From NCBI RefSeq assembly GCF_000153765.1, contig NZ_DS022294.1, forward strand, positions 62,001 to 126,000: a stretch of 64,000 nucleotides of DNA. The letters are read 5' to 3'. Position 1 is the first letter of the stretch. Every line of letters begins with the position of its first letter. This DNA is from Mariprofundus ferrooxydans PV-1 (GTDB taxonomy: Bacteria > Pseudomonadota > Zetaproteobacteria > Mariprofundales > Mariprofundaceae). The notes beneath the pieces were generated by a model. That model ran no database searches. It was not told the origin of the DNA and was given only the letters and a program-made list of their open reading frames with translations. Made by a program: the position numbers and the translations under genes. This document shows positions 26,182 through 35,806 of this stretch, in pieces.

Positions 26182-28184
26182 CCCCCGCTATCCTCGCTGT
26201 GATCCAGCGGCAGCATGGCCTTGATACGCACGCCATCCTCAGGCACATGCGTCAGCATGAAGGTGCCGCCCAGCGCATGTACGCGCTCGCGCATACCGAT
26301 CACCCCCATCCCCGTAGGTGTTCTATCCGCCTCTGCGTGCACTCCCTTGCCGTTATCACTGATCTCGACCTGCAGCTGTCCATCACGCCCGGCATGTGCA
26401 GGCAGCGCCCTGATGATCACATTCACACAATCCGCTTTGCCATGGCGAAAGGCATTGGTCAGTCCCTCCTGTACCAGCCGGTAGATCGCGATAGCCCGCA
26501 TATCATCCAGAGCATCAATATCCCCGTCGATACGCAGCGAGCAGACGATACCGGCCTGCTTTTGCCTCTCTCCTGTCAGCTCGGTCAGAGCCGCTGTCAG
26601 CCCCAGCGTATCAAGCGTAGCCGGCCTCAAGCGCAATAGCGAGGCATGGCTGGCGTTAAACGAAGCACTGGTACTACGCACAATCTCTTCACCCATGATG
26701 CGCACTTCGGAGTCGATGGCATGCATGGTGATATACTCCCCACGCGTCTGGATTCCGGTTAGCAGCTGCCCCAGTTCATCATGCAGGTCGCGGGCCAGCG
26801 TGCGCCGTTCATCCTCCTGCACCTGCATCAACTGTCGCATCAGTGCGCGATTCTCCTGCAACAGTCTCGCCTGATCCGCCTCAGCCTGTTTACGTCTGGT
26901 GGCATCTCGCTCAACCGAATAGATCATGCTGCTGTCGCCGATCGACACATATCTGGCAACTGCATCCGCCCAAAAGGTGCTGCCATCGCTGCATGTATGC
27001 TTCGTCTCGAAGTAGACCGGATCACCCGATTGAAGCAGGCGCACTCTCTCCGCCACTGCCTCAGGAGATATGTTGGTATCAATGAATGTAATCGGTTTGC
27101 CAATCAGATCGTCGGCAGCATAACCGTGCTTTTCAAAAGCGGCCTGATTGGCATCAACAATGACCGGCACCGCATCAGTGCGGGGCTCCATGACAAGCAC
27201 GTAATCTGACGTCTGCTCAAACAGTACCCGGTAACGTGCCTCACTCAGGCGCAGCTGCTCCTCCACCTGCTTGCGTACGGTGATATTGCGCAGTATGCCT
27301 TCAATAGCGACCGGTTTACCCGCCTCATCGCACAGCAATGTGCAGCTCGCCGATGCAATGCGCGGCGTCCCGTTCTTATGCGCAAGCATCAGCTCAAAAT
27401 CATTCACCTTCCCTTTCCGCAACAGTGCGCTGAGCAGCTGGTCCCGCTGCGCCGGGTCGATATAAAACTCCATCACCCGCCGCCCCAGCAACTCTGCCTG
27501 CGTATAGCCTGTCTGAGCCAGACACGACGGGCTGACAACCTCGATGCGGCCATCCATATCGGTTTTGTAATAGATATCCACCATATTTTCGAATAGAGAG
27601 CGACACTGTTCCTCGTATCGCCTGTTTTCTCTCTCTATTCTCCTGCGCTCACTGATATCCACAAGCGTGATACGGATGGTCTTGCTTTCCTCTGTGCATA
27701 CGGACAGACAATGGAGCTGGGCGTAACAGATCGAGCCGTCCTCACAGTTGAGCGCCAGCTCGGTCTGTTGACGCGAATTGAGTCTGAACAGCGTGACGGT
27801 CAACAGATACCATGCATCGCAATCCTGCGGCACGATAAACTGGGAGAATCGCTGCCCGATCAGTCTGTTGCGCTCCAGGCCGAGCATGCCGGCCAATATC
27901 AGGTTAGCCTGCGTAATCATCCCTTTATCGTTAATAGTGGCATAACCGACCGGAGCAAAATCGAAAAAATCGGAGAAACGATCGCGCGACTCGATCAGTT
28001 CATGCTCCGCCCGATGCAGCCCTTCGTTCTGCATCTCCAGCTCAGTCATATGCATACGCAGTTCGTGAATTAGCCCCTGTAAATCTGCTGTCTTGCTCGC
28101 CTCTGCAGATTCATCCATGCCAGCCAAGCGGGCTTCGATACGCTTGCGCCGCTCATCTACCGACAAGTTACGACCCTCTTCCAT
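26178..28184 (-). CDS. PAS-rich sensor histidine kinase (NarX/HisKA_3 type)
   Basis: 668 residues, without clear membrane helices, so probably cytosolic. A coiled N-terminus (1-65) is followed by three PAS domains (about 68-185, 190-310, 320-440) and a HisKA_3 domain with the phospho-accepting His468 in ERRTLARDLHDELGQLL. The HATPase domain ends the protein (VQEGLTNAFRHGKA N-box, ISDNGKGV, MGVIGMRERV). It overlaps its response regulator. No heme or iron-sulfur ligand set is obvious in the PAS domains, so the signal is unknown. Confidence 0.92.
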   Translation of the reverse strand: MEEGRNLSVDERRKRIEARLAGMDESAEASKTADLQGLIHELRMHMTELEMQNEGLHRAEHELIESRDRFSDFFDFAPVGYATINDKGMITQANLILAGMLGLERNRLIGQRFSQFIVPQDCDAWYLLTVTLFRLNSRQQTELALNCEDGSICYAQLHCLSVCTEESKTIRITLVDISERRRIERENRRYEEQCRSLFENMVDIYYKTDMDGRIEVVSPSCLAQTGYTQAELLGRRVMEFYIDPAQRDQLLSALLRKGKVNDFELMLAHKNGTPRIASASCTLLCDEAGKPVAIEGILRNITVRKQVEEQLRLSEARYRVLFEQTSDYVLVMEPRTDAVPVIVDANQAAFEKHGYAADDLIGKPITFIDTNISPEAVAERVRLLQSGDPVYFETKHTCSDGSTFWADAVARYVSIGDSSMIYSVERDATRRKQAEADQARLLQENRALMRQLMQVQEDERRTLARDLHDELGQLLTGIQTRGEYITMHAIDSEVRIMGEEIVRSTSASFNASHASLLRLRPATLDTLGLTAALTELTGERQKQAGIVCSLRIDGDIDALDDMRAIAIYRLVQEGLTNAFRHGKADCVNVIIRALPAHAGRDGQLQVEISDNGKGVHAEADRTPTGMGVIGMRERVHALGGTFMLTHVPEDGVRIKAMLPLDHSEDSGG

Positions 28185-28401
28185 AAGCCATTCGTGGAGA
28201 AATCATTGCCTCCCCTCCTTCAGCTCTCTGATTAAAGTCACTAGTACTGCAAAAGTACAGTCTTGTGACAATCTGGAGTCGGGAATAACTCAGCCAGCGA
28301 GCATTTTCGCCACATTTTCAGCATCGCTTTGTAGGACAGAAACCCAGAACTATCGTTGCCTGAGCGGTTTCTCTGAATCAAAAAAAGAATGAAAAAGCCA
28401 A

Positions 28402-29112
28402 CTACTGCTGCTGTAAAATCCAGCAGCCGATATCACGATACAACGGTAAGGGATCAAACGGTTCACGCCGTCTGAACGGATTCAACCAGATATTCAGCGA
28501 CATCAGTTCAAAATGATCGGCCGGAACGACCGAAACAAGATCACCCCATGCGGCCGACTGCCTTGATACCTGGGAATCATTGTCACCTTCCGCTTGCTCA
28601 ATGATGCGGGCATAACGACGCATCAGCCAGGGCAACTGAGCAAGTGGCCGCGCGCCCGCATAACTGCGATAGATAACACCATCATGATCGGGGGTATCTG
28701 CATTAAACTGCCGCATGGCTATTGTGGTCAGCGCGTGGACGCCGGCAAACAGGCGGAATGGAGAAAGGGTTGAACAGACATGATCGGCGACCGGTGAGCC
28801 GTGGTGCGGTGTGCCCAGCGTCGTCAGGCTGGCCACTTTAGCCCCGCCACCCAGGTGCGTGATCCAGTAGCGGGCATCCACACCACCCATCGAGTGAGCG
28901 ATCAGATGCAGAGGCCCCGGCTGTGTAGCCAGTTGCTCGGCCAGTGCGCTGGCGCGCTGCTTGATTGTGCCGGCCCATGGCAGCTTCGGTACGATAACAC
29001 GCATGCCCATCTGCCCGTAGAGTGAACGGGCCTGACGAAAATACTCCAGCCACAGCAGACGATCAAAGCCGAAGAGGCCGTGAATCAGAACGACCGTCGG
29101 CTGTGCGGACAC
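28402..29112 (-). CDS. Lipase-like alpha/beta hydrolase
   Basis: 236 residues from a GTG that shares a base with the purF stop. The oxyanion segment VVLIHGLFGF, the nucleophile elbow AHSMGG, and LTTLGTPHHGSPVAD are those of triacylglycerol lipases of the LipA/EstA group. A late Asp (VSVVPADHFELM) and His complete the triad. No signal peptide is visible, so it may act in the cytoplasm on esters or acyl-glycerols. Co-transcription with purF seems incidental. Confidence 0.82.
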   Translation of the reverse strand: MSAQPTVVLIHGLFGFDRLLWLEYFRQARSLYGQMGMRVIVPKLPWAGTIKQRASALAEQLATQPGPLHLIAHSMGGVDARYWITHLGGGAKVASLTTLGTPHHGSPVADHVCSTLSPFRLFAGVHALTTIAMRQFNADTPDHDGVIYRSYAGARPLAQLPWLMRRYARIIEQAEGDNDSQVSRQSAAWGDLVSVVPADHFELMSLNIWLNPFRRREPFDPLPLYRDIGCWILQQQ

Positions 29113-30545
29113 TATTCGCTGCGGCGACTGTGAAAGTGCAGCAGGGAGAGCTGAGGGGAGCGCTTGCCTTCAACCGGCACCGGATAATCACCGGAAAAGC
29201 AGGCATCACAATGGAGGGAGCGCTGCTTGCCAACAGCCCGATACATGCCTTCAAAACTGACAAAGGCCAGCGAATCGGCACCAATCGCCTTGCACATTTC
29301 ATCCAGATTCATCTTGTTCGCCATTAACTCATTGGCATCGGGCGTATCCACCCCGTAAAAGCAGGAGTGCTTTGTCGGCGGACTGGAGATACGCATATGA
29401 ATCTCTTTGGCACCGGCTGCGCGCACCATCTCAACGATCTTGCGACTGGTTGTACCGCGTACAATCGAGTCATCCACCAGAATCACCCGCTTGCCCTTGA
29501 TCAGTTCCCTGTTCGGGTTGAGCTTCAGCTTCACGCCAAAATTGCGAATTGACTGTTTCGGTTCGATAAAGGTGCGTCCGACATAATGATTACGGATAAG
29601 CCCCATCTGAAACGGAATACATGAGGCCTCGGCGTAACCCATCGCCGGCGGCACGCCGGAGTCCGGCACAGGAATCACCAGATCCGCCTCTACAGGCGAC
29701 TCTTTAGCCAGTTCCACGCCGATCCGGTAACGGGCCTGATACACATTGACCCCTTCCAGCGTGGAGTCCGGACGGGCAAAATAGACATACTCGAACACAC
29801 AGAACTTGCCGGCTGATTCCGAAAACGGGTGCAGACTCTGCAGGCCATGCTCATCAATCACGACCATTTCACCCGGTTCGACATCACGTACAAAGGTGGC
29901 TCCAATCAGGTCAAAGGCACAGGTTTCGGAGGCCAGCACCCAGGCTCCGTCGAGTTGACCCAGCACCAGCGGTCGGATGCCGTTCTGATCACGTACGCCA
30001 ACCAGTCGCTTCTCTACCAGCACCAACAATGAAAAACCACCGGAGAGGCGGTTGACAGCTTCAGCAAGACGATCCTGCATCGTAGCACCCGGACTTCTTG
30101 CCACCAGATGAATCAGCACTTCGGTATCCGAGGTGGACTGGAAGATCGAACCTTTCTTCTCCAGCTCATCACGCAATTCCGGGGCATTGACGATATTGCC
30201 ATTGTGACACATGGCAATGCCGCCATGTGCGTACTGATAACAGAACGGCTGACAGTTGCGCAGACCCGAATCGCCCGAAGTGGAGTAACGCACATGTCCG
30301 ATGCTGTGGCGACCGGTCAACTCCTTGATAGCCGATTTCTGAAAAATATCGGCGACCAGTCCCATGCCGCGATGGGTATTGAACTGCTTGCCGTCGGTAC
30401 TGACGATACCGGCCGACTCCTGTCCGCGATGCTGCTGCGCATACAAGCCAAGGTAAGTCAGATTTGCCGCTTCAGTATGGTCGAAGACACCAAACACGCC
30501 ACATTCGTCGTGAAAATGATCCGCCTTATCAGACTCTGGTATCAT
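29112..30545 (-). CDS. purF: Amidophosphoribosyltransferase PurF
   Basis: 477 residues. The catalytic cysteine is Cys15 (ECGVFG), behind a 14-residue propeptide, as in the Bacillus-type enzyme. The glutaminase domain has QHRGQES and the phosphoribosyl-binding site reads VILVDDSIVRGTTS. Cysteines in KFCVFEY, KHSCFYG and HCDACFSGDYP sit where the [4Fe-4S] ligands of the Bacillus enzyme occur, so an oxygen-sensitive cluster is likely. It makes phosphoribosylamine, the first step of purine synthesis. cvpA is seven bases upstream, the classical pairing. Confidence 0.97.
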   Translation of the reverse strand: MIPESDKADHFHDECGVFGVFDHTEAANLTYLGLYAQQHRGQESAGIVSTDGKQFNTHRGMGLVADIFQKSAIKELTGRHSIGHVRYSTSGDSGLRNCQPFCYQYAHGGIAMCHNGNIVNAPELRDELEKKGSIFQSTSDTEVLIHLVARSPGATMQDRLAEAVNRLSGGFSLLVLVEKRLVGVRDQNGIRPLVLGQLDGAWVLASETCAFDLIGATFVRDVEPGEMVVIDEHGLQSLHPFSESAGKFCVFEYVYFARPDSTLEGVNVYQARYRIGVELAKESPVEADLVIPVPDSGVPPAMGYAEASCIPFQMGLIRNHYVGRTFIEPKQSIRNFGVKLKLNPNRELIKGKRVILVDDSIVRGTTSRKIVEMVRAAGAKEIHMRISSPPTKHSCFYGVDTPDANELMANKMNLDEMCKAIGADSLAFVSFEGMYRAVGKQRSLHCDACFSGDYPVPVEGKRSPQLSLLHFHSRRSE

Positions 30546-30552
30546 ACCACCC

Positions 30553-31149
30553 TCATTTACTGCTATTCTGGATTATTGATTTCAGCGCCTGCCGGTCTTT
30601 CACGGGAATCAGGTTCTGCATACGTTCGTTGTTCGTTTGCGGAGAGACATATTGTGCTGCCGCACCCTGTCTTGAAAATGGATACCCCTCAGGAATCATC
30701 CGACCCAGCATATCGCCGAGGTTGATGGCATAAGGTACCAGTCGGCTCTCTTTCAACCAGCTGGCGTCGGGTTTGGTGTACGATGTGTAAACCAGAAAGC
30801 AGAGGGCGATCAGCAGCATACCGCGGGCTGCGCCAAAAAAGATACCCAGCGTACGATCGGTCGCCGTCAGAGCCGCCAGATCGACCAGCCGACAAATCAG
30901 CGCACCAATCAGACCAACCACAATCATGACAACAATAAAGATCAGCGCAAAACCGGCGATATCGGCCACAGTTCCATTGGTAATCCACTGACCCAGAAAA
31001 TCACCGGTCTGACCGGAGAGACGGCTGGCCAGCAAAAAGGCGGCGACCAGACCAATTAACGAAATCACTTCACGGACAAAACCGCGCCATAGCGATAGCA
31101 CCATCGACAAACCCACGACAGCAATAAGAATGTAATCTACAAAGTTCAA
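30553..31149 (-). CDS. cvpA: CvpA family membrane protein
   Basis: 198 residues. The start MNFVDYILIAVVGLSMVLSLWRGFVREVI is the family signature (D-x-x-I-x-x-x-x-x-x-S-x-x-x-G-x-x-R-G). Four membrane helices fill residues 1-120, followed by a polar cytoplasmic tail. CvpA was named for colicin V production and is linked to envelope stress tolerance; its biochemical role is not settled. Position directly before purF is widely conserved. Confidence 0.93.
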   Translation of the reverse strand: MNFVDYILIAVVGLSMVLSLWRGFVREVISLIGLVAAFLLASRLSGQTGDFLGQWITNGTVADIAGFALIFIVVMIVVGLIGALICRLVDLAALTATDRTLGIFFGAARGMLLIALCFLVYTSYTKPDASWLKESRLVPYAINLGDMLGRMIPEGYPFSRQGAAAQYVSPQTNNERMQNLIPVKDRQALKSIIQNSSK

Positions 31150-31201
31150 ATCAGCCCTCTATCCATTACGACCTGTTATTCATATCAGGTTCGGATGCGT
31201 T

Positions 31202-32590
31202 TCAAGTCAATAGCGTCTGAGCCGCTTCCGACAAATGCCTTACCGGCATCAGCGCAAGCGGTGTCCGTGTGTCGGTGCGCATATTAGCAATGATATTCGC
31301 CTTCTGCACCCTCTCGTGATTTTCCTTCGGCATCAGGATGCGGGCAAAGCCCAGATTGGCTGCCTCCCTCGCCCTCGCCTCAGGCTGTCCAACCGGACGC
31401 ACTTCACCGGTCAGCCCCACCTCTCCGAACACAGCAATATCAGCGGCTACCGGCTTTTCCTGGAAGGCCGACAACATGGCCAGCAACACAGCCAAGTCCA
31501 CGGCCGGTTCGGCAATACGGGCGCCACCGGCTATATTGATATAGACATCGTACTGACTCAGCGGCAGGCCCATTCGCCGCTCCAGTACCGCAGTCAGCAT
31601 GGCCACGCGGCCGCCATCGACACCGACAGCCGAGCGTTTGGGCGTGGCATAGACCGTAGGCGCAATCAATGCCTGCACTTCCACCAGCAACGGGCGCGTA
31701 CCCTCCATGCAGGCCAATACCACCGAACCCGGCACATCCTTGGCCCGCTCGGCCAGGAACATGCGCGATGCATCGCGAATACCGACCAGACCGGCATCCG
31801 ACATCTCAAACACGCCTATCTCTCCTGCCGGGCCGAAGCGATTCTTGACCGCGCGCAGAATACGGTGCGCATGACCGCGATCACCTTCAAAATAGATCAC
31901 CGCATCCACCATATGTTCGAGCACGCGGGGACCAGCCAGCGCCCCGTCCTTGGTGACATGGCCGACAAGAATCAGTGCATGGCCGACCGCCTTGGCCTGC
32001 TGGATCAGGGCAGCCGAGCAGTCCCTGACCTGCGATACCGTACCCGGTGCACTGGTCAGACGATTACTCACCGTGGTCTGGATGGAATCAATAATCACCG
32101 TTGAGGGACGGGTTTTATCGATGGTCGCAAGCATGGACTCCAGCTCGCAGGCGGAGGCCAGCTGCAACGATGCATGCATCGCGCCAATACGCTGACCGCG
32201 CAGGTTCACCTGCTGCATCGATTCTTCACCGGTAATATAGAGCACAGCGCCGCCGCTGTTTTCGGCAAGCTTTGCAGCCGCCTGTAACAAGAGTGTGGAC
32301 TTGCCGATGCCCGGATCACCGCCAATCAGTACCGCCGAACCCGGCACCAGTCCACCGCCAAGTACGCGATCGAGCTCCTCAATACAGGTGGAACGGCGAG
32401 GACTGTTTTCGCTGCTGATCTCGGTAATCGCCGATGTCGCCAGCGCCTTGCCCTTACCTGCAGCCCGTATGGATGCAGCTTCAATCACCTGTTCGGCAAT
32501 CGAGTTCCAGGCGCCACAATCGGGGCACTGGCCCATCCACTTGCGATGTTCAGCGCCGCAGCTCTGACAGACAAACAGGGACTTGGCCAC
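31202..32590 (-). CDS. radA: DNA repair ATPase RadA
   Basis: 462 residues. The N-terminal four-cysteine zinc finger (CQSCGAEHRKWMGQCPDCG) is followed by a RecA-like ATPase with Walker A GGDPGIGKST, Walker B STVIIDSIQT and the RadA-specific KNRFG motif (about residue 250). The C-terminal part is a Lon-protease-like domain. RadA drives branch migration in recombination. It is unrelated to its envelope-protein neighbours. Confidence 0.97.
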   Translation of the reverse strand: MAKSLFVCQSCGAEHRKWMGQCPDCGAWNSIAEQVIEAASIRAAGKGKALATSAITEISSENSPRRSTCIEELDRVLGGGLVPGSAVLIGGDPGIGKSTLLLQAAAKLAENSGGAVLYITGEESMQQVNLRGQRIGAMHASLQLASACELESMLATIDKTRPSTVIIDSIQTTVSNRLTSAPGTVSQVRDCSAALIQQAKAVGHALILVGHVTKDGALAGPRVLEHMVDAVIYFEGDRGHAHRILRAVKNRFGPAGEIGVFEMSDAGLVGIRDASRMFLAERAKDVPGSVVLACMEGTRPLLVEVQALIAPTVYATPKRSAVGVDGGRVAMLTAVLERRMGLPLSQYDVYINIAGGARIAEPAVDLAVLLAMLSAFQEKPVAADIAVFGEVGLTGEVRPVGQPEARAREAANLGFARILMPKENHERVQKANIIANMRTDTRTPLALMPVRHLSEAAQTLLT

Positions 32591-32630
32591 CTAGCCGCGC
32601 CCCGGATATGGCAGCATCAACAACACCTAC

Positions 32631-33836
32631 TTAATTCACCTGTTCCAGCCAGCAACCGCTCAGTTGCAGTGTTGCACAGATTGAGGTCATCGCCGCATTC
32701 GCAGCCGCCTTGTCATCATAGATCCCCATACGCACCCGGTGGACCACTTTTCCGCCTACGCTTGTATCGGCGACAGACGGGGTGCGGCCGCCTGACGACA
32801 CCTGCATGCCTGCAACCATCCTCTCGGCTGCTTCTTTTGAGTCGAAGGAGGCCAGATTAATCACCCATGCAGAGGCAGGTGACGGCTGTTTATGTGCGGC
32901 CAACCGCCTGTCGATCGCGCGTCCGAGGCTCAGGTTGCGCCCTCCCTCGCTGAGTATCAGCCATGGATCGCCCGGCCGTGCACGCACCAGATAGAGCTTC
33001 TTGAGACTGTTGGCCGAATAGTTACTCGATTCATATTTCTGGGTAAATGCCACCAGCACCGCTTCACCCTGTGCAACCTGTATCGGTCCGCCAACGATTC
33101 TGAGGTTCGAAATATTGATGTGGATATAGGTTTTATTGCCGTTCACCCGTCGCTTGTAGGCTGACCAGGCTGCCAGATCGCGGCCGCCGGCAGAAAACTG
33201 CGCATGATAATGCGCGAGATAGGCGTCGGTATTAAGCGACGCCCAGTCCCTGCGCCAACGCTCAACCGACTGACGTACGCTCTGCAACAGTGATACGGAT
33301 GCAGCAGCCGGCACGGCCGCTGCAGGTGCTGTCACTGTTCGAGCAACCGGAGACGGCTTTGCTACTGCAACACGCTGCGGCGCGTGAGCACTGCTAACCT
33401 GATCAATAAAAGCCTGCAAACGCAAGGTAGCTGATTCCAGTTCAATCCCTGCATGCTCCAGTTTGCCGATATCCGCCGACACCGCATGTGCATATTTTCC
33501 AGCCCGTATCGCCGCCTGTATCGACTGCCGGCGATACGCCTCCGCCCGCAGACGGGCCGCAACCGGATCCTTGCCGACGTTCGGACTGCTGAGTAACTCG
33601 ATCGCCTCACTGCTGCGGTTATTTTCCAGCGCCACGGTGGCCATCAGGATCTCCCGCTCTCCCTGAGGCAGGCTGCGCACAAGCGGAGCACTGTCCTTCT
33701 TCAGCATCTGATACGCCTGCTCATGACTGATCTTCGCAGCAGACGCCGCCAAAGCCGGGGCGATTATGGACAGATGACAGACGATAAGCGCTAATAACAG
33801 CGATAAAAAATTCATTAACCCTCTCAGTTGTTTCAA
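32631..33836 (-). CDS. Secreted SPOR-domain protein with NTF2-like domain
   Basis: 401 residues (or 394 from the second Met). A signal peptide (about 1-31, ending APALA) is followed by a helical repeat region (35-145), a Pro/Ala-rich linker (150-182), an NTF2-like domain (about 185-300; WRRDWASLNTDAYLAHYHAQF) and a C-terminal SPOR domain (about 322-400; WVINLASFDSKEAAERM, VRMGIYDDKAAANAA). SPOR domains bind denuded glycan in the septum. NTF2 modules of this kind accompany L,D-transpeptidases. It overlaps the M14 peptidase gene by four bases, suggesting a joint role in peptidoglycan remodelling. Confidence 0.8.
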   Translation of the reverse strand: MKQLRGLMNFLSLLLALIVCHLSIIAPALAASAAKISHEQAYQMLKKDSAPLVRSLPQGEREILMATVALENNRSSEAIELLSSPNVGKDPVAARLRAEAYRRQSIQAAIRAGKYAHAVSADIGKLEHAGIELESATLRLQAFIDQVSSAHAPQRVAVAKPSPVARTVTAPAAAVPAAASVSLLQSVRQSVERWRRDWASLNTDAYLAHYHAQFSAGGRDLAAWSAYKRRVNGNKTYIHINISNLRIVGGPIQVAQGEAVLVAFTQKYESSNYSANSLKKLYLVRARPGDPWLILSEGGRNLSLGRAIDRRLAAHKQPSPASAWVINLASFDSKEAAERMVAGMQVSSGGRTPSVADTSVGGKVVHRVRMGIYDDKAAANAAMTSICATLQLSGCWLEQVN

Positions 33837-34978
33837 TGAACAGGCTTGCCGTTCCCGATGACCTGCGTACCCGAACCGGCAGGTGACTGAAGATCGCTGT
33901 CAACCTGCGTCGTCACAGCATTCTCATTTACTGCCGCAGGCGGCGCCTTTTCCGGCCGCACCATTGAACCCGTTAATGCCTGAGCAATTTCATCGAATCG
34001 GGCCTGTGCCTCGATCGTACTCTGTTTGGGTATATTCCGGCGCAGCCAGCGCACCAGGTCCACCCACATGGTACTGACCTGCTCATTCGACGGCATGATG
34101 CCCGCATAGGGCAATTCGACGGTAATCACCGGAATATGGTGCTGCACGCCGGCACAGTTACCCAACGACCCCGGATAGGTACCAATCAGTTTCAGATGCA
34201 GAAATCCCAGGTCACTCGGCCCCACCGGAGGCCCGTCAAAATCGAGTACGCCAAAGGGTGCATGCACCGATACAATGGCATCCGGTTTGAATTGTCGGAT
34301 CTGTTCATACAGCCAGCTGCTCTCCGGCTCACTCAATGGAGCCGTGCCCGGATAGCGCCGTGGGTCCTTGCCTGTACTCTGCCAGTATTCCCTGCTTTTC
34401 ACGTACCAGTCGGGCGTAGGCATATTGCGGTTCAGATCCACGCCGTGTGCGTTCAGGCGTTGTGAATGTTTCTGCAACAGGCCATCCGGATTCAGCAACG
34501 GTGTAACATGCCAGTGAAACAGACCCGAGTGATAGCGATCCAGCGTTTCCATCCAGCGGAAGACAATACTGACGGCCGAATACTCATCGCCGTGGGTGCC
34601 GCCAATCAACAGAATGCGTCCGATCGGTTTACGACCGGGCAACGGCGGATACTCCTTCATCATGATCGCCTGACCATTCACCGAGCGGCTGCCCGTGTCA
34701 GAGAGGTGGCGGTCCAGACAATCGGCCAGACTGACGCTGCCGAGTTTATGACCGATGCGCGTGCATTCATCGATCACCGGTTGCGTATTTGATGATGCCG
34801 CGGCAGTTACTGCTGCGGCCGCAGCACTCTGGCCGGCCAACAGCAACATAACAGTTGCAGGCAACAGGGCAAAAATCAACTTGTCACGGACGGAGGCAAG
34901 ACGCATGCGGCCAACGATAGCTGTCGCATGTGCCCGTGCCAATCGATTCAAAACGGGCATGCCTGAAGTATCAATCAT
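33833..34978 (-). CDS. Secreted M14-family zinc carboxypeptidase (MpaA-like)
   Basis: 381 residues. A hydrophobic segment (about 32-55) acts as a signal sequence or anchor; an internal ATG at 34906 would give a more typical signal peptide. Zinc ligands are seen in GGTHGDE (His129, Glu132) and SVHAP, with substrate-binding VDLNRN and the catalytic Glu in TVELPY. Relatives such as MpaA and Csd4 cut peptidoglycan peptides at the D-Glu/meso-DAP bond. It is coupled to the downstream SPOR protein. The C-terminal 60 residues are low-complexity. Confidence 0.83.
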   Translation of the reverse strand: MIDTSGMPVLNRLARAHATAIVGRMRLASVRDKLIFALLPATVMLLLAGQSAAAAAVTAAASSNTQPVIDECTRIGHKLGSVSLADCLDRHLSDTGSRSVNGQAIMMKEYPPLPGRKPIGRILLIGGTHGDEYSAVSIVFRWMETLDRYHSGLFHWHVTPLLNPDGLLQKHSQRLNAHGVDLNRNMPTPDWYVKSREYWQSTGKDPRRYPGTAPLSEPESSWLYEQIRQFKPDAIVSVHAPFGVLDFDGPPVGPSDLGFLHLKLIGTYPGSLGNCAGVQHHIPVITVELPYAGIMPSNEQVSTMWVDLVRWLRRNIPKQSTIEAQARFDEIAQALTGSMVRPEKAPPAAVNENAVTTQVDSDLQSPAGSGTQVIGNGKPVH

Positions 34979-34996
34979 TGTCGCGATCAGAGCTGA

Positions 34997-35806
34997 TTAG
35001 TGGCTGCTGAAATGACGATCAGCCAGCAGGTTCAACCCGTCGAGCGTCAGGTATGGCAGGTGATGATTGATGCAGGGCAAATCCCCGATCAGTAACGGCA
35101 CAAGACCGCCGGTGGCCACAACCGGTGCCTGTTCATAGCCCGGCTGACTGCGCAGGCGCGCGATCAGGCCCGTCAGCGCATCCACTGTTGCCCAGTAACT
35201 GCCCGCCTGCATGCTGGTGGCAGTATCGCGCCCGATCAGCGTTGCTGTTCGGGCCAGCGTCACTTCCGGCAACTTGGCTGCTCTCAGACACAATGCCGCC
35301 AGCGCCACATCGGGACCGGGAACAATCAAACCGCCGGCATAATGACCTGCCGCCGAAACCACATCGAATGTGGTTGCCGTGCCGCAATCCATGACAATCA
35401 CCGGTGAGCCGAATCTCTCGCGTGCTGCAACCGCATTGACAATCCGGTCCGCCCCCACTTCGCGCGGGTTTTTATAATCCACGGCCATGCCGGTTTTTAC
35501 TTCCGGATCACCGACAAAGACCGGACGAAGGCCGCAGATACGTTCACAGGCGCCGGCAAGCGGCGTGTCCAGATGCGGTACAACGCTGGCCACCATAATG
35601 CCGGTAACCGCAGTTGCCGCATAACCGGACTGTACGAACATGCCATGCAGCTGCCAGGCCAGTTCATCCGGCGTATTATCGCGAGCGCTGGACAAACGCC
35701 AGTGCGCCAGCAGCGAAGTGTCGTCATAAAGGCCGAACACCATATGCGTATTGCCGACATCGGCGACCAGCATCAGTTTATCGGTTCGATTCAAATCCGT
35801 CGTCAT
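34997..35806 (-). CDS. coaX: Type III pantothenate kinase CoaX
   Basis: 269 residues. The ASKHA-fold phosphate motifs are seen in VADVGNTHMVFGLYDD, the PREVGADRIVNAVAA segment and VMDCGTATTFDVV. It phosphorylates pantothenate in coenzyme A synthesis and is insensitive to CoA feedback. The start overlaps birA by four bases; birA-coaX pairs are common. Confidence 0.96.
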   Translation of the reverse strand: MTTDLNRTDKLMLVADVGNTHMVFGLYDDTSLLAHWRLSSARDNTPDELAWQLHGMFVQSGYAATAVTGIMVASVVPHLDTPLAGACERICGLRPVFVGDPEVKTGMAVDYKNPREVGADRIVNAVAARERFGSPVIVMDCGTATTFDVVSAAGHYAGGLIVPGPDVALAALCLRAAKLPEVTLARTATLIGRDTATSMQAGSYWATVDALTGLIARLRSQPGYEQAPVVATGGLVPLLIGDLPCINHHLPYLTLDGLNLLADRHFSSH

